Positions 8,175-16,367 of a stretch of 64,000 nt of DNA are shown here, piece by piece (positions within the stretch are counted from its first letter, which is position 1; each line of letters opens with the position of its first letter). The position numbers and the translations under genes were made by a program. Source of the stretch: Microbacterium esteraromaticum (GTDB lineage: Bacteria; Actinomycetota; Actinomycetes; Actinomycetales; Microbacteriaceae); contig NZ_FUKO01000049.1 in assembly GCF_900163815.1 (NCBI RefSeq), positions 46,154 through 110,153 on the forward strand. Direction: 5' to 3'. Under the pieces are notes generated by a model. It made no database searches. It saw only the letters and a list, made by a program, of their open reading frames with translations, and had not been told where the DNA came from.

Positions 8175-8188
8175 CACCTGTCCAGGTG
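8175..8188 (+). promoter_or_regulatory. ICE upstream motif, copy 4 (perfect palindrome)
   Basis: CACCTGTCCAGGTG, a CACCTG/CAGGTG palindrome with a two-base centre, followed by ACCCCG, 46 nt before ATG 8235. CCCCG and CGGGG just downstream can also pair. Confidence 0.5.
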
Positions 8189-8234
8189 ACCCCGCACGAC
8201 CGGGTACGGGGCGATCGCTTGTGAAGGAGCCCTC

Positions 8235-8558
8235 ATGCTTGCCGTCCTCGACACCCTCACCACCATGACTGGTGTTCTCCCGGCGGAGATCGACGTCACA
8301 CCCAACGACGCCGGGCTCCCCGGCATCAGCGCGCTGCGCACCATTGTCGGCGCAGTGATGACTATCGGGCTGATCCTGTCCGTCCTGGCCCTGATCGTCT
8401 CCGCCGTCGTCTGGGGGTTCGGCTCCAACTCCTCGAACCCGCATTTAGCTTCGCGGGGGAAGGTCGGGGTGCTGATCTCCTGCGGGGCGGCGATCATCAC
8501 CGGCGCGAGCGTGACGCTGATCAACTTCTTCTGGAACGTCGGCCAGACCGTCTCCTAA
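8235..8558 (+). CDS. Second small two-helix membrane protein, paralogue of 7329-7634
   Basis: A 107-residue protein with the same plan as the one at 7329: N-terminal region ending in GLPGISALRTIVGA, hydrophobic segments at about 34-58 and 80-102, and a loop with SRGKVGVLISCGAAI. Tandem copies suggest two pilin-like subunits or a channel made of two related small proteins. ATG 8235 follows GAAGGAG at a suitable distance. The gene for the TrbL-like protein starts 33 nt downstream, consistent with cotranscription. Confidence 0.7.
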   Translation: MLAVLDTLTTMTGVLPAEIDVTPNDAGLPGISALRTIVGAVMTIGLILSVLALIVSAVVWGFGSNSSNPHLASRGKVGVLISCGAAIITGASVTLINFFWNVGQTVS

Positions 8559-8591
8559 CGATCACCTCTACCTACGGAAGGGAGGGGTGTT

Positions 8592-10085
8592 GTGGCTGGT
8601 ATCTGTGACGTCCCCATCATCAGCAACGTCTGCGACACGGTCGGCGAGGGTGCGGCGACTCTGATCAGCGCACCGTTCGACTGGCTCGCGTCCGCGATTG
8701 GTGCCGCCGCGTCCTGGCTGTTCCAGGGCGTGTGGGCACTGTTCGACTCGACCACCCTGGTCGACATCACCGGGGCCGGGTATATCGGCGTGTACAACCT
8801 GATCTTCGGGATCGCGATCTTCGTCATGCTGATCTTCTTCTGCCTCCAACTCATCACCGGCCTGATCCGCCGCGACCCCGGCTCCCTCTCCCGCGCAGCC
8901 CTCGGCCTCGCCAAGAGCGTGCTCGGCTCGTTCCTGGTCATCACGCTCACGGCGACACTGCTGGAGATCGTCGACCAGCTCTCGATCGGCATCATCCAAG
9001 CCACCGGGACAACGTTGGAAGAGATGGGCGGGAAGATCGGCGTCCTCGTGGCCGGGCTGACTGCGATCACCCTCACCGCCCCCGGTGCCGGGGCGATCAT
9101 CACCATCTTCCTCAGTTTCTTGGCAATCTGCGCGGCAGCGATCGTCTGGTTCTCACTGCTGATCCGGAAGGCTCTGATCCTGGTGGCGGTCGTGATGGCA
9201 CCGATCGCGTTGTCGGGAGCGTCGTGGGATGCGACGAAGGGGTGGTTCGGGAAGTGGGCGTCCTTCGTCCTCGCCCTGATCTTCTCCAAGCTCGTGATCG
9301 TGGTGGTGTTCCTGGTGGCGATCAACCAGGTCAACGCCCCGATCGACATGGATCTGTCTTCGATTGCGGATCCGATCGCGGGGATCGTGCTGATGTTCAT
9401 CGCCGCGTTCGCCCCCTACATGGTCTACAAATTCATCTCCTTCGTCGGCTTCGACATGTACCACGTCATGAGCGCCGAGCAAGAGTCCAAGCAGGCCATG
9501 AACCGGCCCATGCCGCTGCCTGGGAAACCCGACGGCGGAGGGCCGCAGAAGATCCTCGACGGCGGTGGCGGTGGCGACAGCAAGAGCGGCGGTGGCGGTG
9601 GCGGTGGCGGGAATCCGCCGCCCCCTCCGGGTGGTGGGTCCAAGCCTCCGCCGGGCGGTGGGGGTGGTGCCGGAGCCGCAGGGAGCAGCGCGGGTGGTGG
9701 TGCGGCGGCAGGCACCAGCGGTGCCGCTGCCGGAGGCAGTGGCGCAGCAGCCGGTGGCAGTGGGGCGGCCGGTGCCGGGGCTGGTGCGGCCGCTGGACCG
9801 GTAGGGATCGCGGCCGTCGCCGGGGCGAAGATCGCCAAGGGCGCTGCGGAGGCCGGCCCCAAGGCCGGTGACGCGGTCGGTCGCGCGGCAGACGGCCACG
9901 CCGGTGCCGCCTCAGAGGGACAGACCGCGCCGCCGCCGGACCGGTCGACGCCACCGGCGCACCCGAGCATCCCACCGCAGAGTGGTCCGCCATCGAAGCC
10001 ACCTGCTGCGGGCGTGGAGAAGCCGCCTGCCAAGCCGAACCACGGCGAGGCACCCCCTCCGCCGAAACCGACGCCGAAGACCTGA
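8592..10085 (+). CDS. TrbL/VirB6-like polytopic channel protein with a Gly/Pro/Ala-rich tail
   Basis: A 497-residue protein with GTG start 8592, preceded by GGAGGGG. Residues 1-300 contain several hydrophobic segments and the small-residue-rich helices typical of VirB6/TrbL inner-membrane channel subunits (for example GVYNLIFGIAIFVMLIFF and FVLALIFSKLVIVVVFL). From about residue 305 the protein becomes low-complexity: runs of Gly, then Pro, then Ala/Gly, then a Pro-rich end. This tail is probably disordered and may contact the cell wall or ATPases. The repeats in DNA at about 9560-9800 reflect this composition rather than a separate element. Confidence 0.8.
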   Translation: MAGICDVPIISNVCDTVGEGAATLISAPFDWLASAIGAAASWLFQGVWALFDSTTLVDITGAGYIGVYNLIFGIAIFVMLIFFCLQLITGLIRRDPGSLSRAALGLAKSVLGSFLVITLTATLLEIVDQLSIGIIQATGTTLEEMGGKIGVLVAGLTAITLTAPGAGAIITIFLSFLAICAAAIVWFSLLIRKALILVAVVMAPIALSGASWDATKGWFGKWASFVLALIFSKLVIVVVFLVAINQVNAPIDMDLSSIADPIAGIVLMFIAAFAPYMVYKFISFVGFDMYHVMSAEQESKQAMNRPMPLPGKPDGGGPQKILDGGGGGDSKSGGGGGGGGNPPPPPGGGSKPPPGGGGGAGAAGSSAGGGAAAGTSGAAAGGSGAAAGGSGAAGAGAGAAAGPVGIAAVAGAKIAKGAAEAGPKAGDAVGRAADGHAGAASEGQTAPPPDRSTPPAHPSIPPQSGPPSKPPAAGVEKPPAKPNHGEAPPPPKPTPKT

Positions 10086-10116
10086 CCGGAACGAGGGTCC
10101 GCATATCGGAGAGGAG

Positions 10117-10185
10117 GTGACACCCGTCGTCATTCGGGGCGGCGGCGCCGTGAACATCCGCCCTGGGGGACAGCCAGCGACCTGA
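10117..10185 (+). CDS. Possible 22-codon ORF after trbL
   Basis: GTG 10117 follows GGAGAGGAG very closely and opens a 22-residue frame ending TGA at 10185. The purine-rich run looks like a strong ribosome-binding site with no larger gene behind it. The peptide has no features; it could equally be a relic. Confidence 0.2.
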   Translation: MTPVVIRGGGAVNIRPGGQPAT

Positions 10186-10226
10186 CCCCCGGGGTGCTCA
10201 CGGGCCGCCGCCCGCTATGGTGCCCG

Positions 10227-10239
10227 TACCTGACCGGCG
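10227..10239 (+). promoter_or_regulatory. ICE upstream motif, copy 5 (before the SCO6880-like gene)
   Basis: TACCTGACCGGCG followed by ACCCCGATC, 32 nt before ATG 10272. The right arm is imperfect. Confidence 0.45.
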
Positions 10240-10271
10240 ACCCCGATCACCCCGCCGCGTCAGGAGCACCC

Positions 10272-11735
10272 ATGGCCAGCACTGCGTCCACCCGCACCGA
10301 GTTCGAGTTGTCAGCAGTGAAGTTCTCCCGCCTCACCAAGCGCGGGATCATCCTCGGCCTCTCCCTCCCACAAGTCATCGCCCTCTCCGTCGCGGTCTGC
10401 GTGTTCATCGCCTCCCTCTACACCGGTGGCCCTGCCGCCCTGTACACGTCTCCGATCTGGGGCACCGCCACCGCCCTCGCCTGGGTACCGATCGGCGGCC
10501 GGAAGCTCGTCGAATGGGTCCCCATCACCCTCCACTGGATCCTCCGTCAAGCCCTCCGCCAGATCGGATACCGGCGTCGGATCGTCAAGCCCCGCCCTGC
10601 GGGAACGCTCGCGCTGCCCGGGGATGCGGCACCGCTTCGCCAGTACGAGGACCCCGACACCGGTGCGGTCATGGTGCACGACCCGCACGCCCAGACGTTG
10701 ACGGCGCTGGTGGAGGTGACACATCCCTCGTTCATCCTCCTCGACCCCGGCGAACAGGAACGCCGCGTCCACGCCTGGGGCCGCGTCCTGTCCACCGCCT
10801 GCCGGTCCACGAGGATCGCCCGCCTCCAAGTCCTCGAACGTACTGTGCCGGACTCTGGGTCGGGGCTCGCGCAGTGGTGGGCCGAACAGGGCAATGATGA
10901 CGACTCCTGGGTCGCGAAGACCTACCGGGAACTCATCGACCGGGCAGGCCCCGCAGGCGAACGCCACATCTCCACCATCTCCCTGTCCCTGGATATGCGG
11001 GCAGCGTCCCGTGCGATCCGCACCGCGGGCGGCAGCCTCCGCGGTGCGGCGGTGGTCCTCAAGCAGGAGATGGAGACCCTCACGACCGCGCTGCGCACCG
11101 CAGACCTCAAACCCACCGACTGGTACACGCCCGGGCAGCTCGCGGTCATGCTTCGTTCCGCGTATGACCCCGCGATCGCCGCGACACTAGAGCGGTCCGG
11201 ACAGATTGGGCACGACCTCGCCACAGCGGGCCCGGTCGCAGTGGAAGAGACCTGGGAGCAGTTGCGGTCCGACAGTGCACATCATGCGGTGTTGTGGATC
11301 AGCGAGTGGCCCCGCTCCCTCGTCTACCCAGGGTTCCTCGCACCCGTGCTCCTTAGCTCAGGGATCCGGCGGGCGTTCACTTTGCTGTGTGACCCGATCC
11401 GCAGTGATCAGGCCGCGCGGGATATTCGGAAGAAGAAGACCGAGTACATCTCTGATGCGGCTCAGCGGCAGAAGGTCGGGCAGATCGAAGACGCCACACA
11501 ATCTGCCGAATACCAAGACGTCCTCCAACAAGAAGCCGACCTCACCAGCGGACACGGGGTCCTGCGCTACACCGGCCTCCTCGCCGTCTCCGCGACCACC
11601 GCGGACGAGCTCGAAGCCGCCGTGTCCGCGATCGAACAGGCCGCGATCCAGGCCTCGTGTGAGACGAAGCGGTTGGTCGGGCAGCAGGCGCAGGCGTTCG
11701 TCGCGGCGGCGTTGCCGCTGTGCCGGGGCATCTGA
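10272..11735 (+). CDS. SCO6880-family conjugation protein
   Basis: A 487-residue protein. The N-terminal 75 residues carry two membrane segments after a short soluble start (KFSRLTKRGIILGLSLPQ), the PrgI/TcpE-like part. The rest is a soluble region similar to the N-terminal, non-ATPase part of VirB4 proteins. Actinobacterial conjugative elements commonly encode this protein directly before a separate VirB4-type ATPase, as here, so the pair likely forms one functional VirB4 unit at the membrane. ATG 10272 is preceded by CAGGAG. There is no Walker motif, as expected. Confidence 0.8.
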   Translation: MASTASTRTEFELSAVKFSRLTKRGIILGLSLPQVIALSVAVCVFIASLYTGGPAALYTSPIWGTATALAWVPIGGRKLVEWVPITLHWILRQALRQIGYRRRIVKPRPAGTLALPGDAAPLRQYEDPDTGAVMVHDPHAQTLTALVEVTHPSFILLDPGEQERRVHAWGRVLSTACRSTRIARLQVLERTVPDSGSGLAQWWAEQGNDDDSWVAKTYRELIDRAGPAGERHISTISLSLDMRAASRAIRTAGGSLRGAAVVLKQEMETLTTALRTADLKPTDWYTPGQLAVMLRSAYDPAIAATLERSGQIGHDLATAGPVAVEETWEQLRSDSAHHAVLWISEWPRSLVYPGFLAPVLLSSGIRRAFTLLCDPIRSDQAARDIRKKKTEYISDAAQRQKVGQIEDATQSAEYQDVLQQEADLTSGHGVLRYTGLLAVSATTADELEAAVSAIEQAAIQASCETKRLVGQQAQAFVAAALPLCRGI

Positions 11736-11745
11736 GGGTGGGGCG

Positions 11746-11758
11746 TACCTGACGGGTG
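11746..11758 (+). promoter_or_regulatory. ICE upstream motif, copy 6 (before virB4-like gene)
   Basis: TACCTGACGGGTG followed by TCACCGCG, 33 nt before ATG 11792. ACC-n5-GGT arms. Confidence 0.5.
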
Positions 11759-11791
11759 TCACCGCGCATTCCCGTAGAAAGGCCACCGCTC

Positions 11792-13315
11792 ATGGGACAG
11801 CACACCAGTCCGAAAAAGCTCTACTCCACCGTCCTCGTCGAAGACGGCACCGGCCGGAAGAAACGCAAGACCCGGGAGCGCGCCGCCCGCCAAGTCATCA
11901 CCCGCGAGCACGCCGAGCAGCGACAGGCGGAGAAGGCGAAGCTCGCCGCAGAACGCGCCGAGGCACGCTCGACGAACTACCTCCCCAGGAGTGGCGAGCC
12001 GGGGCCTGCGGGGTTGCGTTCGTATCGGGGGTTTCGGGTGCCTGCGCATCAGGACACCTCGGCCGCGTTGCAGGGTGCGTACCCGTTTCTCGCCGAAGGA
12101 GGCCTCGGCTCCCAGGGCGTGTTCGTGGGGCAGGACATGTACTCCGGCGGATCCTTTGTGTACGACCCGTGGGTGCTCTACCAGCGCGGCATCATCACCG
12201 CCCCCAACCTCGTGCTCGCCGGCATCGTCGGCTCCGGGAAATCCTCCCTCGCCAAGAGCCTGTACACCCGCTCGATCCCGTTCGGACGCCGCGTCTACGT
12301 CCCCGGCGACCCCAAAGGCGAACACACCGCCGTCGCGGAAGCGGTGGGTGGGAAAGCGATCATCCTCGGCCACGGGTTACGCAACCGCTTGAACCCGCTC
12401 GACCAGGGCTACCGACCCGCAGGACTCACCGACGCGGAGTGGGCCTCCACCGTCGCCTCCCGCCGCCGCGACCTGATCGGAGCCCTCGCCGAAACCGTCC
12501 TCGAACGGTCGTTGTCACCGTTGGAGCACACGGTCATCGATGTCGCACTCCAAGCCGTCGTCGCCAGCAACGATGTGCCGATCCTGCCGATGGTCGTCGA
12601 CCGCATCCTCACCTCCGACCCCACAGACGACGACCGCCTGGCCGAGGACGGCCGCATGGTCGGCCACGCCCTGCGACGCCTCGTCTCCGGCGACCTCCAA
12701 GGCCTCTTCGATGGCCCATCCACGGTGACGTTTGACCCGACGTTGCCGATGATCACCCTCGACCTGTCCCGCGTCGTCGAAAACTCCACCCTCATCTCGG
12801 TGCTGATGACGTGCTCGTCGGCGTGGATGGAATCCGCACTGCTGGACCCGAACGGCGGTCAACGCTGGGTCGTCTACGACGAAGCCTGGCGACTCATGTC
12901 ACACCCGGCGCTGTTGAAGCGGATGGATGCGCACTGGCGGCTCGCCCGTCACTACGGGATCGCGAACCTGCTGATCTTCCACAAGCTCACCGACCTCGAC
13001 AACGTCGGAGACCACGGCTCCGCCATGCGCGCCCTCGCCAACAGCCTTCTCGCCAATGCGGAGTCGCGGATCATCTACCGGCAAGAATCCGACCAGATTG
13101 GCACCACCGGCAAGACCCTCGGACTGACCGGCACCGAACAGAAACTCCTCCCTAGCCTCGGGACGGGGCAGGGGCTGTGGCGGATCAAAGAATCCTCATA
13201 CGTGGTCCAGCACCAACTACATCCCGAAGAATATCGAGCTTTCGACACTCGTCAACGAATGTTGACAGATTCGCGGGAGTTCACGGCTCCTGAACCTTCT
13301 GGAGGCGTGTCATGA
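11792..13315 (+). CDS. VirB4-type conjugation ATPase
   Basis: A 507-residue P-loop ATPase that would power assembly of the channel and substrate transfer at the inner membrane face. A basic, helical N-terminus (residues 1-60) leads into the core: Walker A GIVGSGKSS at about 144-152 and Walker B WVVYDEAW at about 359-366, plus the family pattern SRIIYRQESDQ and LPSLGTGQGLWRI near the C-terminus. Start ATG 11792 has GAAAGG upstream. It follows the SCO6880-type gene, its probable partner, and ends with an ATGA overlap onto the next gene. Confidence 0.85.
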   Translation: MGQHTSPKKLYSTVLVEDGTGRKKRKTRERAARQVITREHAEQRQAEKAKLAAERAEARSTNYLPRSGEPGPAGLRSYRGFRVPAHQDTSAALQGAYPFLAEGGLGSQGVFVGQDMYSGGSFVYDPWVLYQRGIITAPNLVLAGIVGSGKSSLAKSLYTRSIPFGRRVYVPGDPKGEHTAVAEAVGGKAIILGHGLRNRLNPLDQGYRPAGLTDAEWASTVASRRRDLIGALAETVLERSLSPLEHTVIDVALQAVVASNDVPILPMVVDRILTSDPTDDDRLAEDGRMVGHALRRLVSGDLQGLFDGPSTVTFDPTLPMITLDLSRVVENSTLISVLMTCSSAWMESALLDPNGGQRWVVYDEAWRLMSHPALLKRMDAHWRLARHYGIANLLIFHKLTDLDNVGDHGSAMRALANSLLANAESRIIYRQESDQIGTTGKTLGLTGTEQKLLPSLGTGQGLWRIKESSYVVQHQLHPEEYRAFDTRQRMLTDSREFTAPEPSGGVS

Positions 13316-13824
13316 GCGTACGCGGACCCGCCCGAGACCACCAGGGTCCGGGTGGTTCGGGCGGTTTGTCAGACGAGGAGCTGGTGGGGAACATGATGGC
13401 GCTCGACGCGGGGCTGCACCGCATCGAGGACGCGTTCTCCGAGCATGTGCTGCTCGCGTATGAGGATCCTGTGACGTTCGGGGCGGGACACTTCGTGCTC
13501 TACCCACCTGAGGGCAGCTCGCCGCGGTTCGTGATCGAGGAGCAATACCCGCCCGGCGTGGACTGGTCTGATGATGACCGGGTCCCGACCTCGTGGGCTT
13601 GGACGGCGGAAGCACGACAGCGACAACCCGACGGCACCCACCCCTGGGTGTCCCTCGCAGAAGGCGAGATCGCCTCGGCAGACTACGCCGAGCTCCTGGA
13701 TCTCGCGGAAGGGTGGGCGAAGACGGTCCACGACCTTGCGGTCCGGGAAGAAGCACTCACCCCGGAGCCGCTCACCAGCCCGGGAGAGATGCGGGCGGAT
13801 CAGCAGCGCACCTTCCTGACATGA
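13312..13824 (+). CDS. Small soluble ICE protein with the shared C-terminal tail
   Basis: A 170-residue protein of unrecognised family, starting in the ATGA overlap with the VirB4-like gene. The middle contains an acidic, aromatic-rich section (VIEEQYPPGVDW) and the C-terminal part is helical (YAELLDLAEGWAKTVHDL). It ends in VREEALTPEPLTSPGEM, another version of the tail shared with four other ICE proteins. No membrane segment is present. It is flanked by the VirB4-like ATPase and, through two tiny overlaps, by the genes leading to the coupling protein. Confidence 0.7.
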   Translation: MSVRGPARDHQGPGGSGGLSDEELVGNMMALDAGLHRIEDAFSEHVLLAYEDPVTFGAGHFVLYPPEGSSPRFVIEEQYPPGVDWSDDDRVPTSWAWTAEARQRQPDGTHPWVSLAEGEIASADYAELLDLAEGWAKTVHDLAVREEALTPEPLTSPGEMRADQQRTFLT

Positions 13825-13889
13825 CCCACAGAACCCTGTCCCTGCTGTCATGCATCGAGGCTGTCGCGTCCTGGGAGGTGACGGTATGA
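13821..13889 (+). CDS. 22-residue micro-ORF coupled by ATGA overlaps on both sides
   Basis: ATG 13821 overlaps the stop of the upstream gene (ATGA), and the stop at 13887-13889 overlaps the ATG of the downstream gene in the same way. The peptide MTHRTLSLLSCIEAVASWEV plus two residues has a mildly hydrophobic, possibly amphipathic centre. It may act as a translational bridge rather than as a functional protein; the double overlap is the main evidence. Confidence 0.45.
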   Translation: MTHRTLSLLSCIEAVASWEVTV

Positions 13890-14440
13890 CTCTGCGTCGC
13901 ACCCGTCGCCAACGCCAGACGCGGTCCACGACACCCGGCATCGACCACCAGGAAGCTGCGGTGGTGGTTCCTGCGGTGCTGCCGCAGATCCTGCTCGAAG
14001 CCGTCAGCGCCGACACTCTGGTCGTGACCGTGAACGGTGACAGGCTCGCTGCGACCCCGATCCGTCGGGACGAGATCGCGACGACGGTCACCGGGCTCGT
14101 CGCCCGCCTCGGCTCACCGACACGGGTGGAGGTGCGAGAACTGGACGGCAGCGTGCACGCCGACATTCTCACCCCACCCACGCCGCAGCCGGATTCGCTG
14201 TTCGCGCCGCCGGAGACCGCGTCGTCCGGTGTGGTGGTGCCGCAGTTGTGGGAGTGCACCGGTGACGGGTTCGTGCCCGGTGAAGACGTCGCCGTCGCGC
14301 TCATCCTGCGCCACACCACCGCAGATCTCACGGGGACGGCACGCGCCCTGGTCGACCGTGACGAGCAGCCCGCCATCACCGGAGAGGTGATCCTGCTGGG
14401 CCGGATCTCTGGCACCACCTCGGTGCACCCCATCGACTGA
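13886..14440 (+). CDS. Uncharacterised ICE protein before the coupling ATPase
   Basis: A 184-residue protein; ATG 13886 follows GGGAGG with a seven-base gap. The first 20 residues are very basic (LRRTRRQRQTR). The rest alternates predicted beta strands and helices, with two valine-rich strands (TLVVTVNGD and EDVAVALILRH). I do not recognise a family. It could be a small structural or regulatory component of the transfer apparatus, given that it lies between the VirB4-like and VirD4-like ATPase genes. A repeated motif copy and a hairpin separate it from the latter. Confidence 0.6.
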   Translation: MTLRRTRRQRQTRSTTPGIDHQEAAVVVPAVLPQILLEAVSADTLVVTVNGDRLAATPIRRDEIATTVTGLVARLGSPTRVEVRELDGSVHADILTPPTPQPDSLFAPPETASSGVVVPQLWECTGDGFVPGEDVAVALILRHTTADLTGTARALVDRDEQPAITGEVILLGRISGTTSVHPID

Positions 14441-14454
14441 TCGCCCACTTGCCG

Positions 14455-14467
14455 CACCTGTCTCCTG
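14455..14467 (+). promoter_or_regulatory. ICE upstream motif, copy 7 (before the coupling protein)
   Basis: CACCTGTCTCCTG followed by ACCCCGCCC, 43 nt before GTG 14511. The left part is conserved and the right arm is degenerate. Confidence 0.4.
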
Positions 14468-14493
14468 ACCCCGCCCTCCGCTGTCACGGGGTC
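14467..14493 (+). promoter_or_regulatory. Hairpin in the leader of the coupling-protein gene
   Basis: GACCCCG and CGGGGTC form a perfect 7-bp stem with a 13-nt loop, directly overlapping the end of the repeated motif and 17 nt before the GTG. It may control translation of the coupling protein. Confidence 0.4.
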
Positions 14494-14510
14494 GGGAAGG
14501 TGCGTTCACT

Positions 14511-16283
14511 GTGTCTGGTCCTGTGCAGGCGAAACCCGCTAACGACCTCGTCATCAACCTCGCCCTCGGAGCCCTCATCTCCGCCGCCGTGCTCACCGGG
14601 CTGCTCCGGGTCGCAGGATCCGTGGCCGCGTTCCTCACCGGCCTGCCCGAACCGTCAGGCGGCTTCACATCCGGGGTCGGTGTCCTCGCCACCCCCGCAG
14701 ACCCGGGTGCCGCACTCGGCGCGGACGGCCTCAACCCGTTCCTGTACTGGACGGTCGTGGCCGTGGCCGTGGTCCTCGGGGTGCTCGGGGCAGCGGGGTT
14801 CTTCATGTTCCGTGCGATCCACCGCACCCGGTCGAAGACGGACCCGCACCGACTGGCGGGGACGGCGACCACGGCCGAGGTTGCACGGGTGGCGTCACCG
14901 AAGGCGCTGGTGAAGAAGGCCACCACGTTGCGTCCCTCGCTCACCGAGAAAGCACGCCCCGAAGAGGTGGGGTATCTCCTCGGTGCCGGGAAGGGCGGGC
15001 AGGTCTGGGCCACCGTCGAAGACAGCATTCTGCTGATCGGCCCGCCCAGGTCGGGGAAAGGCCTGCACGTGGTGATCAACGCGATCCTCGACGCCCCCGG
15101 CGCCGTCATCACCACCTCCACCCGGCCGGACAACCTCACTGCCACGCTGAAAGCACGGGACCAGAAAGGGAAAGTGGCGGTGTTCGATCCGCAGCAGCTC
15201 GCCCCCGGGCTGCCGGCGGGGATGCGATGGTCACCGGTGCGAGGCTGCCAGGACCCGCTCACGGCGATGATCCGCGCCAAAGGCCTTGCCACCGCCACCG
15301 GATTCGGCGGCGTCCAGGACGCCGGGTTCTGGGAAGGGAAGACCACCGCCGCGATCCAAGCCCTCTTACACGCTGCCGCCCTCGACGGACGTGATGCGAA
15401 GACCCTCTACCAGTGGGCGCTGAACCCCACCCTCGCCGCCGACGCCGTCCGCATCCTCTCCTCCCACCCCGGAGCCGCGGAAGGGTGGGCGGACTCGCTG
15501 GATGCGATGGTGCAGGCAGACCCCCGCACCAGAGACTCGATCTGGCAGGGCGTGTCCCTCGCTTTCGCCGCCCTCGCCGACCCCCGCGTCCTCGACGCCG
15601 TCTCACCACGACCAGGCGAGGAATTCGACCCGGAAGAGTTCCTCCTCGGCAACGGGACGCTGTACCTCCTCGCCACGGGTGCGGGGGCCGGGGCGTCGTC
15701 GGCGCTGGTGGCCGCGTTCATCGAAGACCTCGTCGAAACTGCCCGCAAGATCGCCGCCCGATCCCCAGGCGCCCGCATGGACCCGCCCCTGCTGCTGGCG
15801 TTGGACGAGGTCGGGAACCTCGCCCCCTTGCCCAGTCTGCCGACGTTGATGGCAGAAGGCGGTGGCACCGGCATCACCCCGCTACCAGTCCTGCAGTCCC
15901 TCGCACAAGCCAGGGAGAGGTGGGGCGAGAACCAGGCGAACGCGATCTGGGACGCCTCCATCGTGAAGATCATCCTCGGCGGAGCATCCAACAGCCGAGA
16001 CCTCCAAGACCTGTCCACGTTGATCGGCGACCGGGACGAGACCACCAACTCCGTCACGACCGACGCCTATGGGGCGCACTCGAGCCAGCGGTCGATCCGG
16101 CGGGTGCCGATCCTCCCACCCGACATCCTCCGCACATTGCCGTTCGGGACCGGTGTCGTCATGCTCCGCACTGCTCGCCCCATCATCACGAACCTGCGCC
16201 CCTGGCCGTCCCGGACGGATGCGAAGCAGCTCCGGGCGGACCGGGGCGAGGTCGAGCAGGCCCTCCAGGGCGGTGCCCGGTAG
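14511..16283 (+). CDS. VirD4/TraG-type coupling ATPase
   Basis: A 590-residue type IV coupling protein that would recruit the relaxase-DNA complex and other substrates to the channel. Two N-terminal membrane segments (about 14-46 and 80-103) precede the cytoplasmic ATPase. Walker A is LIGPPRSGKGLH (about 174-185) and Walker B is LLALDEVGNLAP (about 427-438), followed by the TraG/VirD4 pattern GITPLPVLQSLAQARERWG. The start is GTG 14511, with GGGAAGG upstream. The large soluble domain lacks an obvious extra substrate-binding insert. It is the natural candidate receptor for the C-terminal tail shared by five ICE proteins. Confidence 0.9.
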   Translation: MSGPVQAKPANDLVINLALGALISAAVLTGLLRVAGSVAAFLTGLPEPSGGFTSGVGVLATPADPGAALGADGLNPFLYWTVVAVAVVLGVLGAAGFFMFRAIHRTRSKTDPHRLAGTATTAEVARVASPKALVKKATTLRPSLTEKARPEEVGYLLGAGKGGQVWATVEDSILLIGPPRSGKGLHVVINAILDAPGAVITTSTRPDNLTATLKARDQKGKVAVFDPQQLAPGLPAGMRWSPVRGCQDPLTAMIRAKGLATATGFGGVQDAGFWEGKTTAAIQALLHAAALDGRDAKTLYQWALNPTLAADAVRILSSHPGAAEGWADSLDAMVQADPRTRDSIWQGVSLAFAALADPRVLDAVSPRPGEEFDPEEFLLGNGTLYLLATGAGAGASSALVAAFIEDLVETARKIAARSPGARMDPPLLLALDEVGNLAPLPSLPTLMAEGGGTGITPLPVLQSLAQARERWGENQANAIWDASIVKIILGGASNSRDLQDLSTLIGDRDETTNSVTTDAYGAHSSQRSIRRVPILPPDILRTLPFGTGVVMLRTARPIITNLRPWPSRTDAKQLRADRGEVEQALQGGAR

Positions 16284-16312
16284 CCGGGCCACGGTATCCG
16301 GGGTGCTGGTCG

Positions 16313-16325
16313 TACCTGTCTGGTG
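16313..16325 (+). promoter_or_regulatory. ICE upstream motif, copy 8 (before ssb)
   Basis: TACCTGTCTGGTG followed by ACCCCAG, 42 nt before ATG 16368. ACCCC and GGGGT just downstream can pair. Confidence 0.5.
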
Positions 16326-16367
16326 ACCCCAGCATTTGCGGGGTGTGACCGAGAGGAGCGATATCTG

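Noticed and set aside
9535..9800. A repeat array or CRISPR-like region
   Set aside because: The repeats are irregular and match Gly/Ala/Pro codon runs in the TrbL-like protein; there are no unique spacers. No CRISPR array was seen anywhere in the window.
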